Shown: one piece after another, positions 20,936-33,556 of the stretch
Position numbering within the stretch: the first letter of the stretch is position 1
Layout of the letters: the number at the start of each line of letters is the position of its first letter
NCBI RefSeq assembly: GCF_023856365.1
Contig: NC_064548.1
Location: forward strand, 1,488,001-1,552,000
Length of the DNA stretch: 64,000 nt
Direction of reading: 5' to 3'
Source: Brienomyrus brachyistius
Lineage: Eukaryota > Chordata > Actinopteri > Osteoglossiformes > Mormyridae
Notes under the pieces: model-generated
Database searches by the model: none
Told to the model about the DNA's origin: nothing
What the model saw: only the letters and a program-made list of their open reading frames with translations
Made by a program: the position numbers and the translations under genes

Positions 20936-22020
20936 GAAATCACAGAATTAAAAAAAGAATGTGAGGAGTTTGATGAGAAGACAGATACATGCTTAGCATT
21001 CCATTTTTTCCTACCCTGAACATTATTGGTATACTAATTTGGTCCTTGCTGGCAGGTAAAGTGTTGCAATGTAATACTTGAATGGAAGCAAGTTATGCCC
21101 AGACACGCCTGGGCAGATATTTTCTGAGGAGGCACAAATCCAAAACTCACCATGTCAGCAGCTCAATACATTACTTCCCTGTATGTCTTAATCCCTTAAA
21201 AAGTTTCCTTAATTAAGGAAAATTTGTAAGGGATTTACTGCATTGAAAGATATTTTTGGCAGTTTCCATGGAAACTGTTTGTTTGCTTGCCCTCATGCCT
21301 GCTCATGATACCTGGAATTGCCTCCATTGTTCGTTTTGTTGACAGAAATATTAACAAGAATATATCCTGACTAAGGTTTTTGCATGACTACAATTAAAAT
21401 AAAAACGTGATGTGAATATGCATATTAAGCATATTAAGCATAAAATGGAACAGTTTATTTTTATTTTAATGATGCGAGAGTCAGCTTTTGCCCAACTCTG
21501 TGCTAGGGGTAACTCAACTTTACGTTGTGCTTAGAAGCATAGTTTAAATTGAGGTGTGGAGTGCCCTAGCATGTAGAAAACAATTCTTTTGTAAAACACA
21601 CTTTTATCAATTATTTACTTGTAGTTCTACTTGGTTTATATTATATCCTCACAAATTAACAGTGGTCAAAAATATGCAAAATATTTAGAACACAGCTGTT
21701 TAATGTACTAAAAGCCCATTTTACTGCCTTATTTTGTGTACATAGGAAACATGCATATTTTACTAAAAAGATAACAGTGTAATTCTCTATTCCTATAAAG
21801 CAAACCAGAAACTGGTCACTGGGGTGAAAATGATTTATAAAGCATGGAGTGCAACGCTGTCCTATGAAATAAATATTTGTTTTTCTCTTCATGAATTGTT
21901 TACATATTTTTGGCTGGGTCTGAGAGGAAGAGGACAACCGTGGCCCCTTTATGGCTGTGGATCTAGATGCATCAGTAAAGTGATGCCATGATATTTGACT
22001 TTTTATCGAATGCCCTCTTT
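20936..22020. other. AT-rich stretch without recognised features
   Basis: No domain-bearing frame, splice-paired exon or clear repeat boundary was seen. A 93-codon minus frame (21656..21937) is unsupported. Confidence 0.45.
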
Positions 22021-22024
22021 AAGT

Positions 22025-22312
22025 CCATCCATCCATTTTCCAAATCGCTTATCCTACTGGGTCGCGGGGGGTCTGGAGCCTATCCCGGAAGCAAAGGGCA
22101 CAAGGCAGGGAACAACCCAGAATGGGGGACCAGCCCATCGCAGCGCACATTTAGCAACTCCAGTTAGCCTCAGCATGTTTTTGGACTGTGGGGGGCGGGG
22201 GGGGGGAAACCGGAGAACCCGGAGGAAACCCCACGATGACATGGGGAGAACATGCAAACTCCACACACATGTAACCCAGGCGGAGACTCGAACCACTGCA
22301 CCCCCATGCCAC
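22025..22312 (-). repeat. tRNA-derived SINE with ATGG tail
   Basis: On the minus strand it has the family head with the tRNA B-box (GGTTCGAGTC), the block CTCCCCATGTCATCGTGGGG, the block TAGGATAAGCGATTTGGAAA and a short ATGG tail. It is the same family as 44280..44619 and 46622..46985. The internal G run near 22190-22205 is expanded. Confidence 0.85.
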
Positions 22313-22979
22313 CCCTCCTCTTTAAGTTGTATAATGTATATAAGGTGCAAAATGCTTGTAGCACACATTTTTGGGTTTCCCCTCATTTAGTACACCTGAT
22401 TCAACTCCTTGTGCTAATTACCACATAGCTCTTGAGCTGAATCATTTATGGTGGAACAGGGAAAGAACTAAGCTACACACCCGCCCCCCCAACCCCCCTT
22501 TAAATTTGTCTGTGTAATTCTGTGTACCTGAAAATATAAGTATGTTTTCTGAGACTGAGAAATCTCCAACATGGGCATGTTTTAATTATCCTGTTTTTCA
22601 GGTTCTGCTGAGTCAGAAATGGGTTGAAAGGACTTGCAATGTCCTGGAATTCGAATGAATTTGTGTCCCTAAAGTGTCTATTGTGTATGTGCTCTGTGAT
22701 GCACTGGCATCCCTTCCAGTGTATCTCCTGCCTCATGAACTGGGAGCCACTTATCCCAAGGGGGCCACTTGAGCAACTGCGGAACAAGCCCAAAGGTCTT
22801 TTAACTGTATACAATCCTTAACTACATACAGAACATCATGTTCAGTATTTACTGAGTGCTTCAGCTGAGTGAGATGATGGATTTGCTAGGGAACAGTCTG
22901 AGAATGGACTGGACATAGACATCAGAAAGCCTGGTTCTATATTTTGATTCACTGAAATTCATAGTTGAGATCACTTGTG

Positions 22980-23190
22980 CCCTTGAGAGGTGAAGTGGGC
23001 TATCCCACATTTTTGATCCCTACCCCCTTTTTATTGAATATTTTCAATTGGATAAGTTGTCATTATCTAAGTCATACCTCTGTGCTACCTATGATATTAT
23101 ATCAGGTGTAGGGTATAGGCACACTGATTTTGGAGCTTATTTTCTCAAAACTTTGTTTTTTGTGGGATAGCCCACTTTACCTCTCAAGGG
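22980..23190. mobile_element. Short MITE with 30-bp inverted ends
   Basis: The left arm (22980..23009) starts CCCTTGAGAGGTGAAGTGGG and the right arm (23161..23190) is its reverse complement at 29 of 30 positions. The interior is about 150 bases, AT-rich and non-coding. No convincing target duplication was seen, so the superfamily is open. Confidence 0.65.
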
Positions 23191-23194
23191 TACA

Positions 23195-24417
23195 TTTTTA
23201 TGCAGCCAAATAGGCACATCACCCACTTGAATAATTTGGACAACAAATGTTGCCCAATCATCTGTGGTTTTCTTGTGCATCTCAAAACTTTGTTTTGAGG
23301 TCAGTGCTACACTGCAAAATTCCATCTGAAATGTGCTGGGAGCTCTGTCAGTATGAAATAAGAAAATGTATTTTTCATACTATTAGATGTCTTAAGAATA
23401 CTTTCACACTGTGAAAAGTTACAGTAACAAGTTTTGGTCCTGCAGTTTCAGCCACCCAGCTGATTACAAATGTCATCTAATAATGCAATAAAAGGTATCT
23501 CTTAATCAGTGTATAGGTCTATTATTTACTATGGACTCAATTAGGTGTAACCAGAGCCATGTAGAGACAGAGATTCGCGTCATTGCGGAAGTTCAGAATG
23601 CTTGATCATCACATGGCCTTCAAATAGTTCCAGGAAGTGCTTGATGGGCCATTTGAATGCATTAAAAACAGAGAGATAGAAGAGTTAGAACCGTGATTCT
23701 TGGTAACTAATAAATGTATTGATTTACAGTATTTATGTAGCACACCGACACGTGTTACATAAATATGTTTATTAAAAAGTAAAATTATTAATGGCTTCAG
23801 TTACCTGCCATATTTTAGGCCCATATACCTTGGTTAAAAGGCTGCTTTTGTTCTTTTGCTTTGAATTCTCTTTTTTAATAATTATAGGTATGTTCTTAAA
23901 CTTGTGTGTTACTCAAGAGCAATTGTATCCTAATGCTTATTGATATATTTAGAAGGAGGGGAAGGGAAGAAACATTTCAAAATTCAGATCACATTAAATG
24001 TTCTAACATTTGTTTAATTCATGGTGGTTTAAGTAATCCCATGCTAACTGAGGAGCTAAACAATCATATCTCTAATCTCAAATTAATCTCAAACTAATCT
24101 CATTCAAGCAGTTTGTTTGTACCCTTTCCTCCATATTGCCCTTGCATATAGTCTCCACCAGCTTACTCTCACCTACAGAGAGCAAGTTGGGGGAGAAGTA
24201 AAGAGAATTTCCCAACGGGAATCAGTGAAATTTAAATTATCACTGAGAAAAAGGACTACAAATGTATGGTTCTCAGTGACACGGAGATGAGATAAAAACG
24301 GTTGTCTCATGTCAGTAGGAGAAATCTCACTGTAACTTGTGGAAATTTGAATGGATAATCGAACAATTTCTTAATAGCAGTGACGCACGTCACCCTCTTT
24401 TATTAACCCGCAACAAC
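23195..24417. other. Intergenic stretch, nothing assigned
   Basis: AT-rich sequence with no supported coding region. Small open frames (for example 23906..24097) carry no recognisable domain. Confidence 0.45.
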
Positions 24418-24422
24418 AGAAC

Positions 24423-24675
24423 TATTACGATCAGTCGGAGAATCAGGATACGGGAGACCAAAATCCAACACAAAGGGGTTTATTCGGGCAATAGCAAGCA
24501 GACAAGGGAGCACACGGTCGACAGCGTCAATGAAAGACCTGGGGAAACAGACTTGAACGCTGACTTAAATACAGGATATGACATCAGAATAAACGCAAGA
24601 CGTACGTTTGGACTTCACACAAGGGTAACAAGGTGGGCATGGCACACACGAGGACTGGACGCGCAGGTCATGACA
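24423..24675 (-). repeat. Solo LTR (TSD AGAAC)
   Basis: 253 bp. On the minus strand it runs from TGTCATGACCTGCGC to the mutated end GATCGTAATA. It is flanked by AGAAC at 24418..24422 and 24676..24680. It has AATAAA (complement near 24478) and the family's GTGTGTGCCATGCCCACC stretch. Confidence 0.88.
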
Positions 24676-24799
24676 AGAACATATAAAAAAATAAAAAACA
24701 GATTTATTTTTCCAGAACAATCCCATCATGTGAAGATGAGCACCAATTCCAATAGGTCAATCGCAAACTGGGTTAAGAGATAGATAGCCAATTACATAA

Positions 24800-26215
24800 T
24801 GGTACAATCAAAGTCTTAAAGACTCAGATCAGAACAATGAAATAACGGAAGAAACCATCAAAGGCCTTATCACCATAGACAAGACCGTACTTTCTGGTAA
24901 GCTGAAACTATGATGTCTGCAGTTTGGACTTCTCCCCAGCCTAATGTGGCTCCTAATGGTATACAAGGTCTCAATCACCAAAGTTGAGAAACTGGAGAGC
25001 TCATATATCAGCTCATATATCAAGAAATGGCTTGGCCTTCCACAGTGCCTCAGCACTATCGGCTTGTATGGACATAGTGCTCTGGAACTGCCAGTCTCCA
25101 GCATCACTGAAGAATATAAGTATACTAAAGTGAGACTGGACATAACTCTGCCTGAGTCTAATGATGCAGCAATACGAGCAGCCGCACCCAGACTAGCACC
25201 TGGGAGGAAATGGACTCCATCAGAGGCTGTGGAGCGAGCAAAATCTGGTCTTAGGCATGGAGACATCGTAGGGCAAGTGCAACAGGGAAGAACAAGCCTT
25301 GGATTTGGAGCAAGTCGACTAACTTGGCACAAGGTTACACCCACCAAGAGAAGGAAACTGGTGGTGGAGGAAGTTCGGGGCCAAGAGAAGGCAGAAATAA
25401 GTGCAAAGGCAGTATCACAGGCCAAACAGGGACAGTGGACCAGGTGGGAAAACTTAGAACATCGTAAACTCACTTGGAGAGATCTTTGGGAAATGGAAGG
25501 AAGCAGACTCAGCTTTATCATCAGAGCCACCTATGATGTTCTTCCAACTTCAAAAAATCAAAAAAGAGGAGATGACCCTACATGTGCACTCTGCCAAACA
25601 TCAGCAACATTGAGGCACATCATGACCGGCTGTAAGAGCAGCCTGTCCCAAGGCCGTTACACCTGGGGGCATAACCAGGTCCTGCGCCAGCTGGGTAACA
25701 TCCTTGAAGAAAGGAGAAACACCACTAATGCCCTCCCACCTCTGATACATGGATTTTCAAACACCACCCATTTTGTGAGAACAGACGAATGTCCACCAAA
25801 AACATTGAGAAGAGCGAACACCTCCCTCCTTGACCCAGTCCGGGATTGGAAAATGCAGGTCGACCTTGACCACAAGCTCATCTTTCCAACAGAGATAGTG
25901 ACAACTACCCTCAGGCCAGACATCATCATGTGGTCAACGTCTCAGAAACTTTTTCTTGGGAAGCTGCTGTTGAAGAGGCATATGAGCGGAAAAGTTTGAA
26001 GTACACTGAATTAGCTGCCCAGACAGAACAACGCAAATGGCGTAGTTCTGTCTATACCAGTAGAAGTTGGGTGCAGAGGGTTCGTTGCCAAAACCACAAC
26101 CTGGCTCCTGAAGAGGACAGGCCCTTCGGCAAGCAGTGAGGTCACTCTCAGAGACTGAGGATCGAAGTAGCAACTGGCTGTGGATCAAGAGAAAGGACTC
26201 AAACTGGGCGATGAG
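24800..26215 (+). pseudogene. RLE-type LINE, C-terminal part (thumb, CCHC knuckle, nuclease)
   Basis: The main frame is 24944..25999 (351 codons). It starts in the region after the polymerase palm (WLLMVYKVSITKVEKLE, IKKWLGLPQCLS, HSALELPVSS), continues through a basic linker (GQWTRWENLEHRKLTW, LSFIIRATYDVLPTS) and a CX2CX7HX4C zinc knuckle (CALC...LRH...GC, about 25585-25635), and reaches LRPDIIMWS (about 25915), the PD of a PD-(D/E)XK nuclease. A frameshift near 25960 moves the end to the frame ending at 26139 (AAVEEAYERKSLKYTELA). The terminal NWLWIKRKDSNWA motif lies at 26165-26205. This domain order is that of R2/R4/NeSL-type LINEs. It is 5'-truncated and inactive. Confidence 0.75.
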
Positions 26216-27118
26216 ATGACCGTTGAGGGGTAAAGACAAAGGGGAGCACACCTGGAACGCTAGGTGTTACTGCTGAGCCCTCCAGAGGTGTCATGGGGCT
26301 AAATCAGTGAAACACTGAAGATGGAGGGTGCCCACCGGATGACCCCAATGATGTTGTTTTCCCCTCTCCCATTCAGGATATAAAGCAAGAAGCTGTGCTG
26401 ATTATTCAAGGGAATGTTCAATCAAGTCCTAGAAGCTCTATCAGATTAGATATTAAGTATTCATGAACAACATAACCACACATGCATAGACTTGGTAGTA
26501 TGGTGAATTATACTCAATAAACTGAACCTTAAACTGTTATGTAAAGTCACTACAAACTATAGATTTCAAAAACACTGCATTTACACATTTTCAGAAAAAT
26601 CACGCCATTGGGAAGTTTAATGTTTGGTTTATTAAAAATAAGAAAAATGGAAATACACATATTAATTTGATACTCAGGTGGTGATAAGATACAATTTGAT
26701 TTATTAAGTGTCCTAAATTGTCTTCAAATGCATCACAAATGAGCTATTCTGCTGCAACTCTGTTGGGCTGTTAGTATTTGATGCTAACTTCTAAAAACAA
26801 TTTAGAGGCTCCAAAATCCGCCATTACTGTAAAAAAATTAATAAAACGAATGGGTGATTGAAGTGAACAGAGTTGATGCGACTCTCTATTTACGGATCTG
26901 GGCATAACTTGATATAAGACTTGATATACCGCTATAACACTTTTACATTTTTTGGAAAGTTTCAGTTGCTTAGCTTTCACAAAGTTTTGTGCTTAGCGAC
27001 AATTAAACGTCCATCCCACATAAACCTTAACAGTCTAATATCAACTCTCAAAAAACAGGGATGTCTGTACGACAGAAAGCAGTCTCTCTTTTTACAGATG
27101 AGTAGTTTTCTGTTATAA
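26216..27118. other. RLE LINE 3' tail, then unassigned AT-rich sequence
   Basis: 26216-26345 (AACGCTAGGTGTTACTGC, GAAGATGGAGGGTGCCCACC) looks like the element's short 3' untranslated region. Beyond it nothing is assigned. Confidence 0.4.
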
Positions 27119-27950
27119 TCTGTGTTTTGGGATTGATCAGATTTTTTACAGCCAGCCTTTAATCATCGCTATCGCCTGAGGCAGCTAAGAAGTTTTAAGA
27201 TCTCTTCTGTGATCCTCAAAACCTTCTGCACAGTTGCTGCAGAGAGCATCCTGACCATGAGCATCACAGCGTGGTTTGGTAACTACTCCATCCAAGACGG
27301 CAAAGCCCTGCAGAGAGTGTTCAAAGCAGCAGTGCACTGTGCAGATCTGACCTACCCTTCCTGCAGGGCATCTACCGGGCGCTGCAGGACCAGGGCGATC
27401 AAAATCATTAAAGACCTCTCCCATGCTGAACTCAAGCTAATGGTTCTGCAGCCTCACGACAAGAACAGAAGGCTCAGGAGGAGCTTTTATCCTCAGGTCA
27501 GAAGACTCATCAATCAAGACATGCCTCACGCTCATTAGTATCCACACTGGACAGTGTACTACTACATTGTGTACTGTGCATTTCAATATTGTGTATTTCA
27601 GTTCAGATACATTCACTTACATTGTAATTTATCACTATTCCATACCATTATTATACTGTCATTGCTGTCCTATATATGGAATTCCATTTGCACATTTGAC
27701 CTGCAATGCACAATGCCACTTTAAATCTTAAATTATTTGTTCATTTGTAGTACATATTGTTTATTTGTGTACATGCTGCTTATTTGTTATTCATGTATCT
27801 GATTTAAGCCATTATATATTTTTTGTTTTTAGTTATCTGTTTTTATTTAAACCAATTGACAGTCTTAGGAGAGATTCAGGATCGCATTTCATTACATGTT
27901 GTATGTGTATAACTACAGCATGCATGTGACAAATAAAACTTCTTGAATAC
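27119..27950 (+). pseudogene. L2-type LINE 3' end: reverse-transcriptase C-terminus and tail
   Basis: The frame 27209..27538 reads CTVAAESILTMSITAWFGN, IQDGKALQRVFKAA, RTRAIKIIKDLSHAELKL and FYPQVRRLIN. This is the C-terminal thumb/connection of LINEs that recur widely in fishes (ESIL..ITAW.GN, ALQRV). The 3' region ends GCATGTGACAAATAAAACTTCTTGAA (about 27922-27947), a typical L2-type tail with AATAAA. It is 5'-truncated. Confidence 0.72.
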
Positions 27951-29348
27951 ATGTATCACCCCACTATAAGACTAGAGCAGATGCTAAACAGAATGGCATG
28001 ACTGGAGGATATGAACAAAAACAAAAGATGTTTCCACATCAGCACAAGGGTAAACACAGGAAAACAAAACAGAGGTCAGGGAGAGATGGCAAAAGTCTGC
28101 CTTGTATCAGGAGTTAAGTATAGGGAACTGAACAATGTGCTCTCTTCTCCCTCTTCTCAAGCAGTTAGGTCTGCAGTGGGTTTTACTCTTTAACCATTCA
28201 TGCATATCCAAAGAATATCCTATGGAGTGTTCTGCTCATATTGTGCCATATACTGCAGCCCATCAGAAAGTTTTTCTCCATTGTTCATATGCATTGTTGC
28301 CAACTGTACTCTTGTAAAACTGTACTTTTGCATATACACACAAGATGGTGCAGCTAGGTCCAGACTGGTTTTGTCTAGTTTTGTTTGTTTTTCTCGCACA
28401 GAACACTGTAGCTCTTGTCACTTAGATCACATGACACTCATAAATTTAGGATTATAGTCTACTCATCAATATCCTGCCATTTTAACAAGTGACTCAGAGG
28501 GAGAACCTCCAGAGTTACAAAGATTGCAGCAACAACAAAACAAGAACAAAGATGGGAATACAGATATCACAGAATCATGACTGGACAAAGTATTCAACCA
28601 GACCAACAACTTGGATTTGGCCCTCCTCCTGGACAGAGACTTTAACAAGGCTAATATAAAAAGGGTAATTCCAGACTTATACCAGCACACTGAATGTCCG
28701 ACAAGAGGAGGAAGAACACTTGAACACTGCGATTAGATTTTCAAGCAGTGTCACAAACTGCTGTTCCCTCACTAAAGCAGGGACGGGCAGTGTTATCCAT
28801 AAAGGGCTGGTGTGTATGCAGGTTTTTGGGGTAACTATTAGGTCAGCTGTTCAAACCCAGCTCTTAGCCAATGAGTCTTCTAATGTAATGTAATTAGGGA
28901 GTTGCAGCAAAAACCCGCATAGACAGCAGCTCTTTCTTAATAAGATTCCCCCCCCCACTAAAGCAATCTCCCTCCTACAGTACAGCCCACTAGAGGTTGT
29001 GTCAGACACCACATATTCCCTCACTCTAAGCAATTAATCTACTGGAGGTACATATAAGATGCATGTAGAGCAAGATTAATGCAACCATAAAAAAAATTAC
29101 AAATAAAGGCATTAAACAAGATTAACAGAGAAAACAGGATTAACCACTGTCTAGAAATACCACATGAATGCCATATCCTAACGTGAGGTAGTCTCAGGAG
29201 CTGAATTTAATAAGTGCAACACATACTTTTAAATTATTAACATATTTACCTTTCACTTATTGACACATTATGTATTATTATTATTATTATCATTATTATT
29301 AAACATTTCTTGTTATTGTTGCAATTGTTATTACTGATTTTTAATGTT
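27951..29348. other. Intergenic stretch with a decayed MITE-like segment
   Basis: 28790-28930 (AAGGGCTGGTGTGTATGCAGGTTTTTGG) is a diverged relative of the hAT-type MITE at 35470..35662. No coding region is supported. Confidence 0.45.
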
Positions 29349-29353
29349 ATTAT

Positions 29354-29649
29354 TGTCACGATCTACGCGGAACAATGCAGCGATCGTGCGGGTAGGCAGG
29401 TATGAAACAGGCAGGCAAGCCGAAATCAGGGCAAAACTTGGGGTTTATTACAGCAGAGGCTTGGAACAGGCAACGACAGAAACACCATCACCAAACCACA
29501 ATGACGTACGGGGAAACAGGTCAGACAAGGACTTAAGTAAGACAAGACGAAGCATGGAAATCGGACAATGCTGGAGACAATCAGGGAAGCACACGTGGGT
29601 AATCAGGGGGCGTGGCACACACGAGGAGCCGACGAGCTGGGTCATGACA
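29354..29649 (-). repeat. Complete solo LTR (TSD ATTAT)
   Basis: 296 bp and the reference copy of the family here. On the minus strand it starts TGTCATGACCCAGCTCG and ends GTAGATCGTGACA, so TG...CA with a five-base inverted TGTCA/TGACA. The 5-bp target duplication ATTAT is exact (29349..29353 and 29650..29654). AATAAACCCC (complement near 29445) serves as a polyadenylation signal. No internal sequence remains. Confidence 0.93.
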
Positions 29650-29894
29650 ATTATCATAACATATTACTTACTATGAATTTATTACTTATTAATATATTGA
29701 TGTTAAATTGAGCTCAGTTATGTCTAGGAGAAATACAAAGGACAAAGAAGAAGTCCTATTTTGAGTTTTCCTTTCCCTGGGGAACATCCATGTAATATAC
29801 TTCGGGAACAGCAAGTAATACCACTGGAATACCAATATCTCCTTTTGGTCTGGGAGAGGGCCAGTTTGTGACGCAAAGGCTACGGTTCGCTCTG

Positions 29895-30012
29895 AGTTAT
29901 CCGGGTGTAGGCTGCTCCAACTCCATTGTCATGTCGCAACACAACCCTGTAAAGTGCTTTGGGACAACTCTGTTGTGAAAGGCGCTATATAAAAATGACC
30001 TGAATTGAATAC
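29895..30012 (+). repeat. LINE/SINE 3' tail fragment
   Basis: GTAAAGTGCTTTGGGACAAC ... AAGGCGCTATATAAAAATG ... TGAATTGAATA is a 3' tail shared by many fish SINEs and their partner LINEs. Confidence 0.55.
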
Positions 30013-31485
30013 ATGTCTGACGCAACCATGGTGGGCAACTCTGGGTCCATAAGTGAAATTTCAGGACTGATGAGTGTGTGCAGAAGCCTCGGGAAACCAA
30101 TATTATACAGCTTGTCAACATTTTTGCTTGCATTACACTGACTGGGAAGGGATGGCTGCTTGAACCGTGAACAGAAGTAGAAAGTTCAGGTCTAGAAAGT
30201 ACAAATGCAGACCAAGGCTTTATTTCAAGCAGCCAGTTGCGTACTCTGAAGATTGTGACTCTTTATACTCAGCTGGTTGGTTGAAACAAAACCTTAGTCT
30301 GCATTTGTACATTATGAACCCAGACACTGGCCACGTTTAGCAAAAACAATACCACTCCGATACTACATTAACTTTCAGGATGAAAAAATCCTGTATAGCT
30401 TGTAAAACAGTTTCATCTTTGTCATCCGCTACTATGAACATATAAAAAAAAATTCTTTGACCTTCAGTGCACAATGGATGAGTAAGGCATGTTTCCTTGC
30501 CCAGGGCCAACATTAGATGACTAAAATATGACTTTAACTAAACTGAATTTTTGTCAAAAGACTAAGACTAAAACAATAACCTAATGCTGTTAAAATTAAC
30601 ACTTGCTATTTTAATGATTATTCATTTCCAAATTTCTAGTATGTTTAAAAATCAGTTTAAAGTTTTACTTCTGCTGCCTTTGCAAAATCATCTGACTGAT
30701 GAGGATTCCCTGGGGGCTGTGGCTGTAGAAAGACAGCGGCATACCTCTGGGATGGTCCCTGACAAAGTCATCACTACAATAAGAGTTTGTGTACTGCAAA
30801 CTGTTCACTTATCTGCAGTCATTTACTGTTATATTAGTCAAGTTTTTCTTACTTCCCCTATGAGGGAGTGATTGCAGAGCCCAAGACAGAAACTAAAAGA
30901 AAGCAGGGAAGACAAGGCTGAGATAAACAGAAATTTGTGTTTATATTTGCAAATAACTGCTGGTCACATCTGGATGTACAATAACAATAATGAGGACAAC
31001 AATAAAAAGTCATATAATATTCAATTATATAATATACCTTTACTAGGCATTCTTTCAAGTCACAGACTGGCTCAGAAATTGTAGGATGATCAGTATCACA
31101 CTTTAAAGAATTAATACAAAAAAGAGATTTCATTTATCAGGGAATGAATCTATAGAGGTTCATCCTGAATATCTTAAGGAATACAACAGGGAATTAAGTC
31201 TAGCAGAACAGTGTTCATTGAAAACTGGTAACCATGTTAAAGGTTACAAGGCTTGGATGCACAATGGGTCTCTACCTTCTATATTGTAACAATACCACAT
31301 GTAATGTATAAGAGGGTGTAATAATGTGATAGTTGAATATAAAATTAATATAGATAGATGGATGGAATAATTGTTCTATTTTTGGATATACTGTATTTAC
31401 AGTTTGACCCATAAGTGATTAAATTCAATCTCAGTGAGACACACAGCTATATATACCGTATACTCCCACCATATTATCGTATACG
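30013..31485. other. Intergenic stretch, nothing assigned
   Basis: AT-rich. The small open frames on both strands (for example 30584..30871 and 30858..31133) lack domains or splice context. Confidence 0.45.
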
Positions 31486-31487
31486 GT

Positions 31488-32620
31488 ATACACCCATCGG
31501 CCACTTCATTAGGAATACCATTCTAATACTGGGTAGGCCTCCACTTTGGCCTCTGAACAGCCTGAATTCTTCATGGCAAAGGCTCAGTTAAGTGTTGAGA
31601 ACATTTGGTCTCTGTTGGCTTAATGGCATCAAATAATTGCTGTAGATTTGTTGTACTTTCATGCTCTAAATTTCCCATTCCACCAAATCCCAAAGGTGCT
31701 CTGCTGGGCTCAGATCTGGTAATTGGAAGGCCACTGAAGTACATTATCATGCTCACAGAATCAGATTGAAATGACGTATTATTTATGACATAATGTACAA
31801 TTCACAGCCAGGGACGGATTATGGGTTGTGTGGGCCCCTGGGCAAAACGTTCGCGAGCCCCCCCCCCCACCACCACCACCACCACAACCACCATAATTCA
31901 AGGGCCCTTGGCAGCCAAACGCCCTCCCTATAGGGTCAGGGGCCCTTGTAGGCAGAGGATCAAAGAATGTAGGCCCTCTAAAATAGACAAACGAAAATAC
32001 ATTGTTGATAAGCGTTGCAAATTGTTTTGGGCTAGGGGCCCCACAGGCCCCCTGCACCCCAAAGGCCCCTGGGCAGCGGCCCCGCTGGCCCGGTCCGTAA
32101 TCCATCCCTGTTCACAGCGTACCACCAACAGGCACCCTGGACTGTTGACACAAGGCAGATTGGGTACGTGAATTTGTGCTATTTACACTAAATTCTTACC
32201 GCCTTATCTCCATGTTGCAGCACAAACTGATCTTCAACAGACCAGGTGATATTTTTACAGTCATCAGCAGTTCAGTGTCCATGAGCCCATAAGCACTGTA
32301 GTCTCAGTCTTTTCTTAACTGACAGGAATCCAATATGGTCTTCTGTCATTGTAGTCCATGTACCTCAAGAGTCAGTAAGTTGTGTTTTCAGACACACTTT
32401 TCCATTCACCACTGTTGTAATGAGTGGCTATTTGAGTTATTGAAGCCTTCCTATGATCAGTCTACCCATTATCCTCTGATGTCTCTCATCAATAAGGTGT
32501 TTCTTTTCATAGAACTGCAGTTTACTGGAGTTTTTTTTTTTTACACCATTCTGTGTAAACTATAGAAAGTGATGAAAATCCCAGATCAGCAGTTTCTGAA
32601 AAATCTGACTTATATCACGT
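31488..32620. mobile_element. Fish interspersed DNA repeat, split by a hAT-type MITE
   Basis: The left part starts with CATCGGCCACTTCATTAGGAATACC and runs to about 31800. The right part resumes at 32119 and continues through CCAGATCAGCAGTTTCTGAAA (about 32580-32602). Both ends match wording I associate with one common non-autonomous fish DNA repeat, with the MITE between them. The superfamily was not determined. Confidence 0.45.
31809..32110. mobile_element. hAT-type MITE, 302 bp, 8-bp TSD TTCACAGC
   Basis: TTCACAGC occurs exactly on both sides (31801..31808 and 32111..32118). The ends are CAGGGACGGATTATGG and its inverted partner CCGTAATCCATCCCTG. The interior is a GC-rich mix with a CCACCA run. 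The open frames over it are not genes. Confidence 0.9.
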
Positions 32621-33556
32621 ATATCTAATTTCCCCTTATTCTTATGTTTGATCTGACCTATATCTGAAGCTCTTGACCCATATCTGAAGCTCTTGACCCA
32701 TATCTGCATGAATACATGCACTGAGATGCAGCCACATGATTGACATTGATATTTACCTGAAGTGTTCAGGTATTCAGGTGAGTGTATGAATACATTTCTA
32801 GAATAACAAGTTTAGGAGGTGATCCAGATTCTTGTTTCCAAATTAAACTATTCAATTTGAATGAGAAAGTCATCATGCATTGCATAATGAAACTAGCTTA
32901 GGCGACTGTGTCTGGGTTTCTTTAGCTTGTTGTCACTGGCTCAGATGTAGGTAGATGTAGTCAAATCTGGAAGCTTCTATCATCCACTAATGCAGTTCCC
33001 TCCACAGTTCACCATGGGGTCACCGATGAGTCATCTGTGGACTTATGGCTCCTCTGCTTAGAGAGTCCCTAGGTTAATTATGTCCCTTATTTCCAATGCT
33101 CAGACCACCTGTGATGCTCCAGTATAGCCCTTTAAGAAAGAAATACAGTCAGTTATGCTTAAGTACCACAGCTATGATACAACTTACCACAGATAACAGG
33201 CTAATATAATGCTGCAGTTACTCAATAAAGCTTTGCCGTTGGAATAAAACAAACAAACACAGCTTTACACTACTGACATATTGGCTACCTTCTAATACTA
33301 CCTCTAATACTATCTCTGAAGTTTCACGGTGACATACAAGAAGCTAACAATATTTTAATAATTTAAATATTCATAAATTTTACAATAGTTTACGTTTCCT
33401 TTTCTGTCAGCTATTATTTTCAGGGACCAGAAGTATAAACGTTACTACATGTGTCATTTATGACTAGTATTGTGAGAAGCTTTTCCTTTATAAAAGAGGC
33501 TCTTCTCGTCTAATAAACAATTAAATACTTGGTTCAAATACCATTAAATACATGGT
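32621..33556. other. Downstream flank of the B7-like gene
   Basis: A 20-base unit (CATATCTGAAGCTCTTGACC) is repeated about 2.5 times at 32655-32710. Otherwise the sequence is unique. If the B7-like gene has further cytoplasmic exons (see its entry), they would lie here or further left; none was identified. Confidence 0.4.

Noticed and set aside
22054..22386. 110-codon frames on both strands
   Set aside because: They fall within the ATGG-tailed SINE; similar frames recur at 44.3, 46.6 and 57.9 kb for the same reason.
24829..25530. 233-codon minus-strand frame
   Set aside because: It is the antisense shadow of the RLE-type LINE coding region, which has clear motifs on the plus strand.
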